Origin: Gammaproteobacteria bacterium
GTDB lineage: Bacteria > Pseudomonadota > Gammaproteobacteria > Legionellales > Legionellaceae
Direction of reading: 5' to 3'
Assembly: GCA_022600575.1 (NCBI GenBank)
Contig: JAHZKF010000051.1
Span: 1-35,418, forward strand
Length of the DNA: 35,418 nt
Within the stretch, counting starts at the first letter, position 1. Each line of letters begins with the position of its first letter. Position numbers and translations under genes: made by a program. The notes beneath the pieces were generated by a model. That model did no database searches and had not been told where the DNA came from. It saw nothing but the letters and a program-made list of their open reading frames with translations. Below, one piece after another: positions 27,933-35,418 of this stretch.

Positions 27933-28481
27933 ATGAAAATGTTTTTTAAGCTAGAGGGCGCTGAATATCCTATTTTTTCTGTTGAGCTACCTGAGTCTGT
28001 TTGTTTGGGTATGCTGCAGTGTGTTCTTAAAGTATATTTTCAGTCCAAAGGGCATGTTCAACAGGGTATGTTATTGGTTTCTCCTGATGTGGTAGGCCAA
28101 ACCTCAACGGGATGCATCATGATTTATATGAGTCATTCGATTGAAGCAAATGTAAAGCAAACGTTTGCTGAATCAACGCTTTTAAAGCTTGCGCGTTTCT
28201 GCACGTCATATCAAATTGATAAAGCTCATTTTTTTTATGTTAAAAACTTAGGTGAGCAGACTGAATATTATAAACCGCGGTGGTGTTTAAGGGATTTAAT
28301 CAAGGTTTATATAAGAAAGCTTCAGCTTGAAGAGGATGTCTCTGACATCCTAAAAAGCACTTTAAGTGCTGGTCTTTCAGCCGATCTTTCGATTCAAATT
28401 GTAGAACGTATGTTTGAGCGACTTGAAGAGGACGCACAAAAACCTACACTTGATCGTGTTCATAACCCTTTAAATATTTAG
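27933..28481 (+). CDS. Hypothetical protein, 182 residues
   Basis: Not recognised. The ATG lies 6 nt after the recJ stop, so it is probably cotranscribed with recJ; no strong ribosome binding site is seen. The sequence is a mixed alpha/beta soluble protein with no signal peptide or membrane helix. The C-terminal 50 residues (KLQLEEDVSDILKSTL, then IVERMFERLEED) are predicted helical. Its 3' end overlaps the convergent membrane-protein gene by 12 nt, both stops lying in the palindrome TAAATATTTA. Codon use looks like its neighbours', which supports a real gene. Confidence 0.7.
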   Translation: MKMFFKLEGAEYPIFSVELPESVCLGMLQCVLKVYFQSKGHVQQGMLLVSPDVVGQTSTGCIMIYMSHSIEANVKQTFAESTLLKLARFCTSYQIDKAHFFYVKNLGEQTEYYKPRWCLRDLIKVYIRKLQLEEDVSDILKSTLSAGLSADLSIQIVERMFERLEEDAQKPTLDRVHNPLNI

Positions 28482-29873
28482 GTCTTGTTCCATTTCAATC
28501 TCTTCAACTTGCTCATTTTCTGCGGTTGATGAAACTTGATGTCGCGCTTGTCTTGTATCAAGTGTGTGGGCGTGTTTTTGTAGGGTTGCTCTTCTTGCAA
28601 ATATACCGATTGAGCCAAGTGCCACTGAAACGCAAGCGATGCCAATTTCAATGTTTGGGGCGAGTTGGATGGCTTTTTCTTCTCCTGCGTAGTAACGCAT
28701 GACAATACCTTCATCACCTGCTTCAACTGCAGCCGGGTTATCGCTGCTCACATATTCATGTTGTGCTTTTTGTAAGAGTGCCATCAGGGCAAGTGCAGCA
28801 AAAACTAAAGTAAGATTGACACTTGTCTCTGTTGAGACTTCGATGAACTTCAAGGCATCAATGAGGATTTGTCCACTGAGTACTTTGCCTATAAATCTGA
28901 ACGCGCCATGGGATGACTGCGACAATTTATTTTCAATTTCAAAAGGTTTTCCGGCGGCTTGAAAATTGTCTCTTAATTGAACCAGTTCAAATTGAGCCGT
29001 GTAGGCGGTACCCCAGTAAGTCAGTAATCCAATGGGGATATTAATGATGTCAGTTGCACTTTCTGACATGACGGGTTGAAGTACTGATGCGACCGCTTCA
29101 GTTGTAACCCGCGAACGAATAATCCCACTTAAAACAGGGAGTACTTCTCGTAAAACAACGCCAAAACCGTCTGCATGGTTGTATATAAACTCACCAACAG
29201 GGCGTTGCTTGAAGAAAGGGGCAACTTGTTTCCCTTTGTTTTGTTGCTCTTCTGCATGTTTACGAAAAGCATCAATCACATCGGTTAACAAATCTACTGT
29301 ATAATTTAAGCAACCTAATGTAATTGCTGCAGTCCATAGGAAGGCAGGAGGGGAGTCTGATAAGCCGACAAAAGCAACCAATAGCGCGTTTGTAAAGCTT
29401 GAAAGATTTGCGAGTATTGCAATGAGCATATGCCAAGGATCGTTCTCGAAAGCATCATCTTCCGCGTTTATCTCAGTATCTGCACGGCCGTTCAAACGGT
29501 GACCTATGCCATTCCAGTGCAACCAAGTTCTAAGTGATGCAAGGCCTAAGTACGGAATTAAAGGTATCAGGATTTTTTCTTCTAGAGGAATGTGTGCTTG
29601 GTCGCGCAAGCTCTCTTCTACCAAGATAATAAAAATAGGGAGTGATAAAGAAGTAAAAGCAGAGAAAGTAGGGATTGCGATTCCTCTTGATGCTTCTAAA
29701 GTGGCTATTCCTATTTCTTGCAATGCTTCCAAGCATAATGATGTCGTTAATTGGGATGGTGTGGCATCACTTTGTGAGACATTATCTTCAGAGTGGATTT
29801 CATCTTCCCGAGAAGCTTCTGAATGGATGGTGGGTATGTCAAAAATAGAGTCTTCGCTTGAATCTTCAAACAT
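28470..29873 (-). CDS. Orphan multi-pass membrane protein with acidic N- and C-terminal tails
   Basis: Protein of 467 residues that I do not recognise. The first 40 residues are acidic and Ser-rich. Hydrophobic segments follow near 66-86, 100-115, 149-170, 178-193, 280-295, 370-390 and 428-446. The last 15 residues are acidic (NEQVEEIEMEQDLNI), resembling the E-block C-terminal signals of many Dot/Icm substrates, though short acidic tails are not specific. The ribosome binding site is CAAGGT 6 nt before the ATG, with a strong promoter at 29924-29952. It overlaps the convergent 182-residue gene. No transporter family motif is visible. It could be an effector targeted to host membranes or an ordinary inner-membrane protein. 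Confidence 0.75.
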   Translation of the reverse strand: MFEDSSEDSIFDIPTIHSEASREDEIHSEDNVSQSDATPSQLTTSLCLEALQEIGIATLEASRGIAIPTFSAFTSLSLPIFIILVEESLRDQAHIPLEEKILIPLIPYLGLASLRTWLHWNGIGHRLNGRADTEINAEDDAFENDPWHMLIAILANLSSFTNALLVAFVGLSDSPPAFLWTAAITLGCLNYTVDLLTDVIDAFRKHAEEQQNKGKQVAPFFKQRPVGEFIYNHADGFGVVLREVLPVLSGIIRSRVTTEAVASVLQPVMSESATDIINIPIGLLTYWGTAYTAQFELVQLRDNFQAAGKPFEIENKLSQSSHGAFRFIGKVLSGQILIDALKFIEVSTETSVNLTLVFAALALMALLQKAQHEYVSSDNPAAVEAGDEGIVMRYYAGEEKAIQLAPNIEIGIACVSVALGSIGIFARRATLQKHAHTLDTRQARHQVSSTAENEQVEEIEMEQDLNI

Positions 29874-29923
29874 GATTTACCTTGAGGGTTTATGCTTTAT
29901 GGTGAGTTCAATTTAGGGTGCCT

Positions 29924-29952
29924 ATGATACCATCATGAACACTTTGGGTCAA
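29924..29952 (-). promoter_or_regulatory. sigma70 promoter of the orphan membrane-protein gene, overlapped by a PmrA-box-like half site
   Basis: Minus strand: -35 TTGACC (29952-29947), 17 nt, -10 TATCAT (29929-29924). GTTAATATT (29959-29951), which matches 8 of 9 positions of a PmrA half site, runs into the -35. The partner half site 11 bp upstream is poor, so PmrA control is only a possibility. Confidence 0.55.
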
Positions 29953-29980
29953 TATTAACTTGTTATTCTTAGAGAGATGC

Positions 29981-30009
29981 TTGACGTGAGCTTTAGAGTG
30001 GATTATTCG
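29981..30009 (+). promoter_or_regulatory. Possible promoter of the GNAT-deacetylase pair
   Basis: -35 TTGACG (29981-29986), 17 nt, then TATTCG (30004-30009), a poor -10. The transcript would start about 25 nt before the ATG at 30041. The near-consensus -35 is the main support. Confidence 0.35.
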
Positions 30010-30040
30010 TTAATAAAATCATTTAAAAATAGATTATTTT

Positions 30041-30892
30041 ATGGATGAGCATTATCGCATTACACATATGAATCAGGCTGACATGGCACTTGCTATTAAA
30101 TGGGCAGCCGATGCAGGTTGGAACCCAGGTTTGCATGATGAGCATTGCTTTTATAAAACAGATCCTAACGGTTTTTTTATCGGTAGACTCAATAATCAAC
30201 CTATTGCTATAGGATCAGCAGTTATTTATGACGCGCATTTTGCTTTTTGTGGGTTCTATATTGTTGACCCTGCATATCGCGGTGAAGGATATGGTCTCGC
30301 TTTAACCAAGGCGCGACTGGCTTATATTGGTACGCGGAATGCAGGCATTGATGGTGTGCTTGAGATGCTGAATAAATATGAACGCCTAGGCTATAAAATG
30401 GCGCATCACAATGCGCGTTATGAAATGCAATCAGGGCTTTTAGCAGATATTCGGTCTGAACAGACCATACTTGCATTAAATAAAGTGCCTTTTGCAGCGC
30501 TTGCGGCCTATGATAGGCGACATTTTCCAGCGGCACGTGATGTGTTTTTAAAATGCTGGATTAAGCAAGTAGGTGCAAGTGGTTTTGCTGTCATGAAAGA
30601 TGATGTTTTATGTGGTTATGGTGTGATTAGGCCGTGTCAAAAGGGGGTTAAAATAGGGCCCTTATTTGCAGATACTGAGGCCATTGCAAATAGTTTATTT
30701 GTAAACCTTGTACAGGCTGTAGAAGATGGGCCTGTATATTTAGATTGCCCACTTAATAATCCACATGCAATGGCGCTGGTTAAGCGTTATGATTTACAAC
30801 AAGTATTTGAAACAGCACGCATGTATTTAAAACACGAGCCAGCGTTAGCAACTGACGCCATATATGGCATCACGACTTTTGAATTGGGCTAA
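30041..30892 (+). CDS. Two-domain GNAT-family N-acetyltransferase
   Basis: Predicted cytoplasmic acetyl-CoA-dependent acetyltransferase of 283 residues. The N-terminal GNAT domain has the acetyl-CoA loop YRGEGYGLAL (about 79-88, the R/Q-x-x-G-x-G/A motif), preceded by FCGFYIVDP, the beta-4 strand. The C-terminal half (about 145-283) resembles the second, GNAT-like domain found in YitH-type proteins, with CGYGVIRPCQKGVKIGPLFAD. The substrate is unknown. The deacetylase-fold gene starts 3 nt after the stop, so the two are probably one operon and may act on the same nitrogen compound. No good ribosome binding site is seen. Confidence 0.8.
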   Translation: MDEHYRITHMNQADMALAIKWAADAGWNPGLHDEHCFYKTDPNGFFIGRLNNQPIAIGSAVIYDAHFAFCGFYIVDPAYRGEGYGLALTKARLAYIGTRNAGIDGVLEMLNKYERLGYKMAHHNARYEMQSGLLADIRSEQTILALNKVPFAALAAYDRRHFPAARDVFLKCWIKQVGASGFAVMKDDVLCGYGVIRPCQKGVKIGPLFADTEAIANSLFVNLVQAVEDGPVYLDCPLNNPHAMALVKRYDLQQVFETARMYLKHEPALATDAIYGITTFELG

Positions 30893-30895
30893 ATT

Positions 30896-31774
30896 ATGAC
30901 ACGAGATATGGTGGGGTACGGAGAAGAAGGCAGTCAAGTGCGTTTACCTGACTCGGCACGTATTGCGGTTAATTTTGTGATTAATTATGAAGAAGGTGCT
31001 GAGAATTCCCCGGTGTATGGAGATGCACATGCCGAGATATATGGAGGAGAATTCGCCCTGGCTCAAAAACCAAAAGGTGTGCGGAGCTTGAGCATGGAAT
31101 CACTGTTTGAATATGGCAGTCGAGCAGGGATATGGCGTTTAACCCGATTATTTGATAAATATCAGATACCCCTTACTTTTTTTGTAACGGGATTTGCACT
31201 TGAACAAAATCCTGAATTTGCAGCTTACCTACGTACGTCAGAACACGAAGTGGCAGGGCATGGCTGGCGCTGGGTTGATTATGCTGATATGTCAAAGGCT
31301 GAAGAAAAAAAACAGATTAAACAGTGTGTCAAAGTATTGCATCAGCAAACCGGTAAAGAGCCTGTTGGTTGGTACACAGGTAGACGCAGTGAGCATACGC
31401 GCAAAATATTGCTTGAATTAGGCGGTTTTTTATATGATTCAGATAGCTACGCTGATGATTACCCGTATTTTGAAAAGAAGCATTTAATTGTACCTTACTC
31501 ATTAGTGACCAATGATTTTAGATATCAAACCACGCCAGGCTTTAGTGCGCCGAATGATTTTTTTCAACAATTAAAACAGACGTTTGATTATTTATACCAA
31601 GAAAACAGGGGAGCCATGATGAGCATTGGCTTGCATGCGCGCATCAGTGGGCATCCGGCTCGTACACAGGCCGTTCAGCAGTTTATTGAATATATCCAAA
31701 GTGTTCCTGATGTTTGGATAACACGACGTATGGATATTGCATCTCATTGGATGAAGCAGTTAAGCGTGCGTTAA
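30896..31774 (+). CDS. PuuE-type polysaccharide-deacetylase-fold protein (allantoinase-like)
   Basis: Cytoplasmic 292-residue protein of the NodB-fold superfamily, closest to PuuE, the metal-independent allantoinase of Pseudomonas. The whole ordered motif set is there: DMVGYG start, ARIAVNFVINYEEGAEN (21-37), EYGSRAG (72-78), TFFVTG, HGWRW (122-126), GWYTGR (158-163), and YDSDSYADDYPYF (170-182). True chitin or peptidoglycan deacetylases have D-D and H-x-x-x-H metal ligands, which are not seen here. No other ureide or purine catabolism gene is nearby, so allantoin may not be the substrate; partnership with the GNAT gene hints at another acyl-amide or cyclic amide. No signal peptide. Confidence 0.85.
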   Translation: MTRDMVGYGEEGSQVRLPDSARIAVNFVINYEEGAENSPVYGDAHAEIYGGEFALAQKPKGVRSLSMESLFEYGSRAGIWRLTRLFDKYQIPLTFFVTGFALEQNPEFAAYLRTSEHEVAGHGWRWVDYADMSKAEEKKQIKQCVKVLHQQTGKEPVGWYTGRRSEHTRKILLELGGFLYDSDSYADDYPYFEKKHLIVPYSLVTNDFRYQTTPGFSAPNDFFQQLKQTFDYLYQENRGAMMSIGLHARISGHPARTQAVQQFIEYIQSVPDVWITRRMDIASHWMKQLSVR

Positions 31775-31889
31775 TATCTAGTTATATTCGTTTAAAATTG
31801 ACAGTACTCTAACAACCAAAAGAAATCTTAAGCATATCTCAATCATTTTAATTTTAAAATTTAATCGTTCTCGAGTTGTTTGCCTGTAC

Positions 31890-31924
31890 ATTAATGTCCA
31901 ATTAATATACACTATTGTTATAAT
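31890..31924 (+). promoter_or_regulatory. PmrA-box-like tandem repeat and extended -10 of the giant 3' gene
   Basis: Two copies of TTAAT (31891-31895 and 31902-31906) with an exact 11-bp step lie in ATTAATGTC-CA-ATTAATATA (9-2-9). The published Legionella/Coxiella PmrA element is a 9-2-9 repeat of cTTAATatT. The TATAAT -10 (31919-31924), preceded by TG for an extended -10, lies 9 nt after the box, and no good -35 exists, as expected for an activator-dependent promoter. A perfect 12-bp palindrome CTTATTAATAAG (31931-31942) lies at about the transcript start and could be a second operator. The ATG is at 31963. The rest of the 31775-31962 spacer is AT-rich, with no further signal that I can name. 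Confidence 0.55.
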
Positions 31925-31962
31925 TAGGACCTTATTAATAAGACCTTGTGGAAGACGATGTT

Positions 31963-34900
31963 ATGCCCAAGTTGTATTTATCAGCCGATGAACTGCATCT
32001 GACTCATGTGGATTTAGAAGAAGCAGGTATTCAAGAGAAATATCTTCGGTCCCATCTGTGTCCTAATGAAGCCTTGACTGAACTAGACGTTAGACGGTTT
32101 ATTGCATCTACCGGGATGCAAGCACATATACAGGTGGTTGATTTAGCTGATTTGGATGCAATAAAAACAACTTTAGAAAGTTTACCGACAACCTTAATGC
32201 TTAATATAGCGGGCGCGGGAGAAACACCTGAATGGGCTTTTGTGGTTATAAAAGCAGATACAATAGAGATTCATGCACATCAAGGACAAGAAAAAATAAA
32301 ACAAGCGATTGAAAGTGCCTTACCCCCTGACACAAATTCTACGTTTTTAAATGAACCGTTAAATAATACCTCCGATGGTTATCAAATACTGCATGCTTTA
32401 TATGCGCATGAGGTTAATCAGGAGCATGTAGCGAATTTACCTGACGCGCTTAATTTTTCTTTAATGTCTGATGAACAGGCAATAATACAATTTATTTACC
32501 GAACCGAGTTAAAAGGGATAGTGCTTTCAGAGGCAGTGTGTGAGACTTTAAAGCCTGAAGTGGTTCAGCATTTTGGAGCAGATGGTCATATCAAAGTCTT
32601 ACATCTAGAGGCCTTGATGAATTTAATGGATGAAAAAAATGTAAAAGGTGCTTCACCCTCCAGTTTAGTCATAGAGCAAATAGGTTCGCTTAATATTTAT
32701 AGTAAAGATTTATTTTTCCCAAGTGTTGTACCAGCGTCCTCTTTGAGTAGTACGGATTATTATCATTTTTTAACGTTGCTTCATGAAAAATGTAAAGATG
32801 AAGAAGTGTTACATCCGGTTAAAAACTTAACGCTTTCTTGTGTTGATACAGCAGCGTTTGAGGGGTTAATTGCTTATAGTAAAACGCATCAGGAACTGCC
32901 CTTTGAGACATTGACGTTAGACATCATGGAATTAGATTTTAAGCCGCCTAATCAAGAACGCTCACTTTTGTACTTAAAGTCGGTTTTGCTCACTGTTTCA
33001 CAAACCAATCTTAAATCAATAGAACTATTTTATCCTTTAGATGAAGAGGCATTGATTTTACTTGATGGTGTGGTGAAGGAGTTAGAGGATTTTATTACAT
33101 CAAGAGCTGTTGCTGTGGATGTGGTTTTACCCGTGGGTTATAGAACATGGGGTGTATTGGGCTTCGATGCTGCACAAGAAAACATGGATAATGTAACCTC
33201 TGAACGAATGAGAGAAAAAAACATCAGACAGTTTGGTGTCAAAAAACAAGCTGAAAATGCGGATGGTTTGTTGGCGCGTCCAGTGAGAAAAAGACCAAAG
33301 CTTGGTGGCAAAAGCAATTTAAACGTTGATATTGAATTGGAGCAAGAGCAGCAGGCAGAAATGTATTCAGAAGCTTCGGTTGAAGCAGAAAAAGCATCAG
33401 ACAGTTTCGAAACAGCAGGGATAAGGTTTTATCATTTTAACGAGTTTACTTGGGCTCTCATGGGGGTTGGTGGGTATTTATCTATACCAGGAGAGGGGAG
33501 GCAAACGGATGAGGATCGAGCAAAACATGTTGAGATATGGTCGAGTTGGTTAGGAACATTTGGGGAATATGAGCTTTATGACAGCAAAGCAACTCAATTG
33601 TCAGAAGAAGCGTGTCAGTTTTTATTAAATCATCAGGAATACTTTCAGTATGGATTGGATTTAAAACGGTTGCCACCAGGGTTTATTTTAAAACAAGATG
33701 ATTCAGGTTGTTATATCCATTATGATAAAGCATTAGCACCGCTATCAGAGTACGATCCACTTAGGGTTCAGGTGAGAGACATACCTGAATTAGAAGTACC
33801 AACACCCGCACAATTTGAGCGCTGGCTTGAGGTGTTAGGTGAAACACATCCACAGGTTCAAGCATGGCATGATGTTAATAAAGAGCCTCATAATCGAACA
33901 GGAAAACGAGCGTTTAAAAGTACATTGCCAGATAAAGTCGGTGATGATACACAGAAAAGAGCATTATTAGATGCGTTAACGCGTGACACACCAGAGCTAC
34001 AAGACAAAATAAATCATTTATTTAGAGCTGTGAGTGATTTGAGTGTCGGTGCTTTACTTCAGTTGTATTTAAAATATGGTGAGCCAGGGATTGATGCATT
34101 ACAAGCCGAGATTGATTCAGATAAACAATTATTTAAGCAGCTTAATACCGCTATTTATAAAAAAACAAACAGTTATGCGCCGTTATTTGATGAAGCATCT
34201 AAAGAAGCAATTAAAGTCATTCAAGGCTTAACAGAAGGGGAACGAATTTGGTTTGATAAGTTGGTTACACAACATGGAGAGGCCCAGCGCAATGTATGTT
34301 TAGTCGATTTGGTGAATGCATTTAAGGCGTTCAAAAAAGAAGTGAGTATGCTCGAAACGGAGGGTAATCAGCCACTTCACTTTTTTCATGACTGTGGCTT
34401 TTCAGGTGTTAAAAGCATGCCTGTTGCACTGTCAAGAATGTTGACTTTATTGAAACATGTTGAGAAAAAAGATCGCTATGAGCAGTGGCATGAGGTGTCG
34501 CATATTGATTTAGCGGTTGATGGCATGATGAGGGCTATTTCACAGGATGATGATGGATTTCATACATGGGCATTTATTACACGTACGATGCACATGAATA
34601 TGGATCATATTAAAGCACGTAAGAAACAAAGTGATGCTCAGTATCGTTATACAACAGGTTGGGCTATTTGGCATAGTGAAAGAGATAAACTGTATCTTAG
34701 AGATAAACCGCGTGCAAGATTTTACCGCTATGTTGCTTGTCAGGAAAAAAGCGGGCGATTCCCCTTGAGCTTTTATCAGTATGTAGATGATGTAGTTTAT
34801 GAGAGTGGCTTGTCAGACAGTATAAAAGCAGAGTTATATGAAATATTGGCCCAGTCTTTATCTGGATATGAAAATTTGGCTTTAATGCCTGATATGGATA

Positions 34901-35418
34901 CCGTTAAAAAAGAACTTGCGGAAACCATCAAAATGTTATCGCATCGCGTTGCGTCAATGATTCTCCCGAGTATTATACAAGATGGTTTTTGGGCAGGTCT
35001 CTTAAGTCGAATGCCGGGTTTTCCGATTCATACACTTAATCATGCACTGTCTTTTATCAGTACTCGTTTTAGCAATCCTATATTTTTGGCATCTCTTGGT
35101 GCAGCAAAAATTGCACAGAACGAAGATGCTGCTTCCGTAAAATTTGTTAGGTTAGTGACGAGTTTGGATCATGAATATAATAGATATGGGGCATCTATTT
35201 ATGAAGGAATGAAAGCGTATAAGAGATCCGAGTATGAGGAAAAGGATGAAACTAAAAATATCTTTCCGTCATATATTAAAACATTAAATACGATTACTTC
35301 TATTTTTGATTATGAAGCAGAGCCTGATCTTAATGCGTCTAACGTACCATGGAACCATGGCTATTCTGGTTGGCTTCGTGATTTGAAAAAGGCACGTGAT
35401 GCGTTCTATGAAAATGGC
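31963..35418 (+). CDS. Giant orphan protein, 5' 1152 codons (open at the window edge); candidate effector
   Basis: An uninterrupted frame from ATG 31963 to the last base, with the stop outside the window. It starts MPKLYLSADELHLTHVDLEE. I do not recognise it. Residues 1-430 are mixed alpha/beta with Leu-rich stretches. Residues 439-450 (RPVRKRPKLGGK) form a basic patch like a nuclear localisation signal, followed by a charged Glu/Gln segment (DIELEQEQQAEMYSEASVEAE) that should be helical. The rest is helical and rich in aromatic and acidic residues. No signal peptide or clear catalytic motif. GAGETPEWAFVVI (84-96) and NNTSDGYQILHAL (134-146) vaguely recall the strand and Gln/Cys parts of Ulp-type proteases, but the His and Cys are not there. 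The possible PmrA-controlled promoter and size suggest a Dot/Icm-type effector; this is inference. Confidence 0.8.
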   Translation, partial: MPKLYLSADELHLTHVDLEEAGIQEKYLRSHLCPNEALTELDVRRFIASTGMQAHIQVVDLADLDAIKTTLESLPTTLMLNIAGAGETPEWAFVVIKADTIEIHAHQGQEKIKQAIESALPPDTNSTFLNEPLNNTSDGYQILHALYAHEVNQEHVANLPDALNFSLMSDEQAIIQFIYRTELKGIVLSEAVCETLKPEVVQHFGADGHIKVLHLEALMNLMDEKNVKGASPSSLVIEQIGSLNIYSKDLFFPSVVPASSLSSTDYYHFLTLLHEKCKDEEVLHPVKNLTLSCVDTAAFEGLIAYSKTHQELPFETLTLDIMELDFKPPNQERSLLYLKSVLLTVSQTNLKSIELFYPLDEEALILLDGVVKELEDFITSRAVAVDVVLPVGYRTWGVLGFDAAQENMDNVTSERMREKNIRQFGVKKQAENADGLLARPVRKRPKLGGKSNLNVDIELEQEQQAEMYSEASVEAEKASDSFETAGIRFYHFNEFTWALMGVGGYLSIPGEGRQTDEDRAKHVEIWSSWLGTFGEYELYDSKATQLSEEACQFLLNHQEYFQYGLDLKRLPPGFILKQDDSGCYIHYDKALAPLSEYDPLRVQVRDIPELEVPTPAQFERWLEVLGETHPQVQAWHDVNKEPHNRTGKRAFKSTLPDKVGDDTQKRALLDALTRDTPELQDKINHLFRAVSDLSVGALLQLYLKYGEPGIDALQAEIDSDKQLFKQLNTAIYKKTNSYAPLFDEASKEAIKVIQGLTEGERIWFDKLVTQHGEAQRNVCLVDLVNAFKAFKKEVSMLETEGNQPLHFFHDCGFSGVKSMPVALSRMLTLLKHVEKKDRYEQWHEVSHIDLAVDGMMRAISQDDDGFHTWAFITRTMHMNMDHIKARKKQSDAQYRYTTGWAIWHSERDKLYLRDKPRARFYRYVACQEKSGRFPLSFYQYVDDVVYESGLSDSIKAELYEILAQSLSGYENLALMPDMDTVKKELAETIKMLSHRVASMILPSIIQDGFWAGLLSRMPGFPIHTLNHALSFISTRFSNPIFLASLGAAKIAQNEDAASVKFVRLVTSLDHEYNRYGASIYEGMKAYKRSEYEEKDETKNIFPSYIKTLNTITSIFDYEAEPDLNASNVPWNHGYSGWLRDLKKARDAFYENG

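Noticed and set aside
29506..29916. Plus-strand open frame opposite the orphan membrane protein
   Set aside because: No ribosome binding site; the minus-strand frame is longer, has a promoter and a good start.
31798..31803. Perfect TTGACA -35 hexamer after the PuuE-like gene
   Set aside because: No -10-like hexamer at 16-18 nt; the next TATAAT is more than 100 nt away.
32212..32400. Ulp-like protease signature in the giant 3' protein
   Set aside because: The strand with Trp and a Q/D-G block are vaguely similar, but catalytic His and Cys cannot be placed.

Overview
The window looks like a moderately AT-rich chromosomal segment of an intracellular-type gammaproteobacterium, most likely of the order Legionellales (Legionella, Coxiella, Berkiella and relatives). 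This rests on gammaproteobacterial housekeeping genes (rpmB/rpmG, trmB, hflKC-purA, recJ next to an rpfE-like gene), on very large orphan proteins of the kind secreted by Dot/Icm systems, and on a PmrA-box-like tandem repeat in front of one of them. No Dot/Icm structural gene, tRNA or rRNA lies in the window, so the assignment is inference.

Layout. 1-1212: divergent rpmB-rpmG (minus; rpmG cut by the window edge) and trmB (plus), each with a good sigma70 promoter in the shared spacer. 1280-6007: an orphan 1575-residue helical protein whose C-terminus carries an imperfect internal duplication. 6077-9466: hflK-hflC-purA, overlapping genes behind one promoter. 9552-21545: a surface-polysaccharide sugar island, all on the plus strand. 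It holds an asparagine-synthetase-type amidotransferase, two NDP-sugar SDR enzymes that resemble Bordetella WbmG and WbmF, the full five-enzyme set for UDP-2,3-diacetamido-2,3-dideoxy-mannuronic acid (WbpE, WbpA, WbpB, WbpD, WbpI types), and two paralogous glycosyltransferases. 21549-21734 is the decayed remnant of an acyltransferase-3/SGNH O-acetyltransferase. A family of palindromic repeats sits before the island, inside it and after it.

21918-31774: a membrane-anchored spermidine-synthase-like protein, a secreted Asp-box beta-propeller (minus), an Mth938/NDUFAF3-like protein (minus), rpfE-like and recJ (plus), an orphan 182-residue protein, an orphan multi-pass membrane protein with an acidic tail (minus), a two-domain GNAT acetyltransferase and a PuuE-type deacetylase-fold protein. 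31963-35418: the first 1152 codons of another giant orphan protein, open to the window edge, preceded by an extended -10 TATAAT and the PmrA-like box.

How the genes work together: the island should turn UDP-GlcNAc into a 2,3-diacetamido uronic acid, probably epimerised further by the SDR enzymes and amidated by the AsnB-type enzyme. The two glycosyltransferases may transfer that or another sugar to a lipopolysaccharide or capsule. The lost acetyltransferase suggests that the polymer was once O-acetylated. The two giant proteins, the acidic-tailed membrane protein and the beta-propeller are the best candidates for host-interaction factors.
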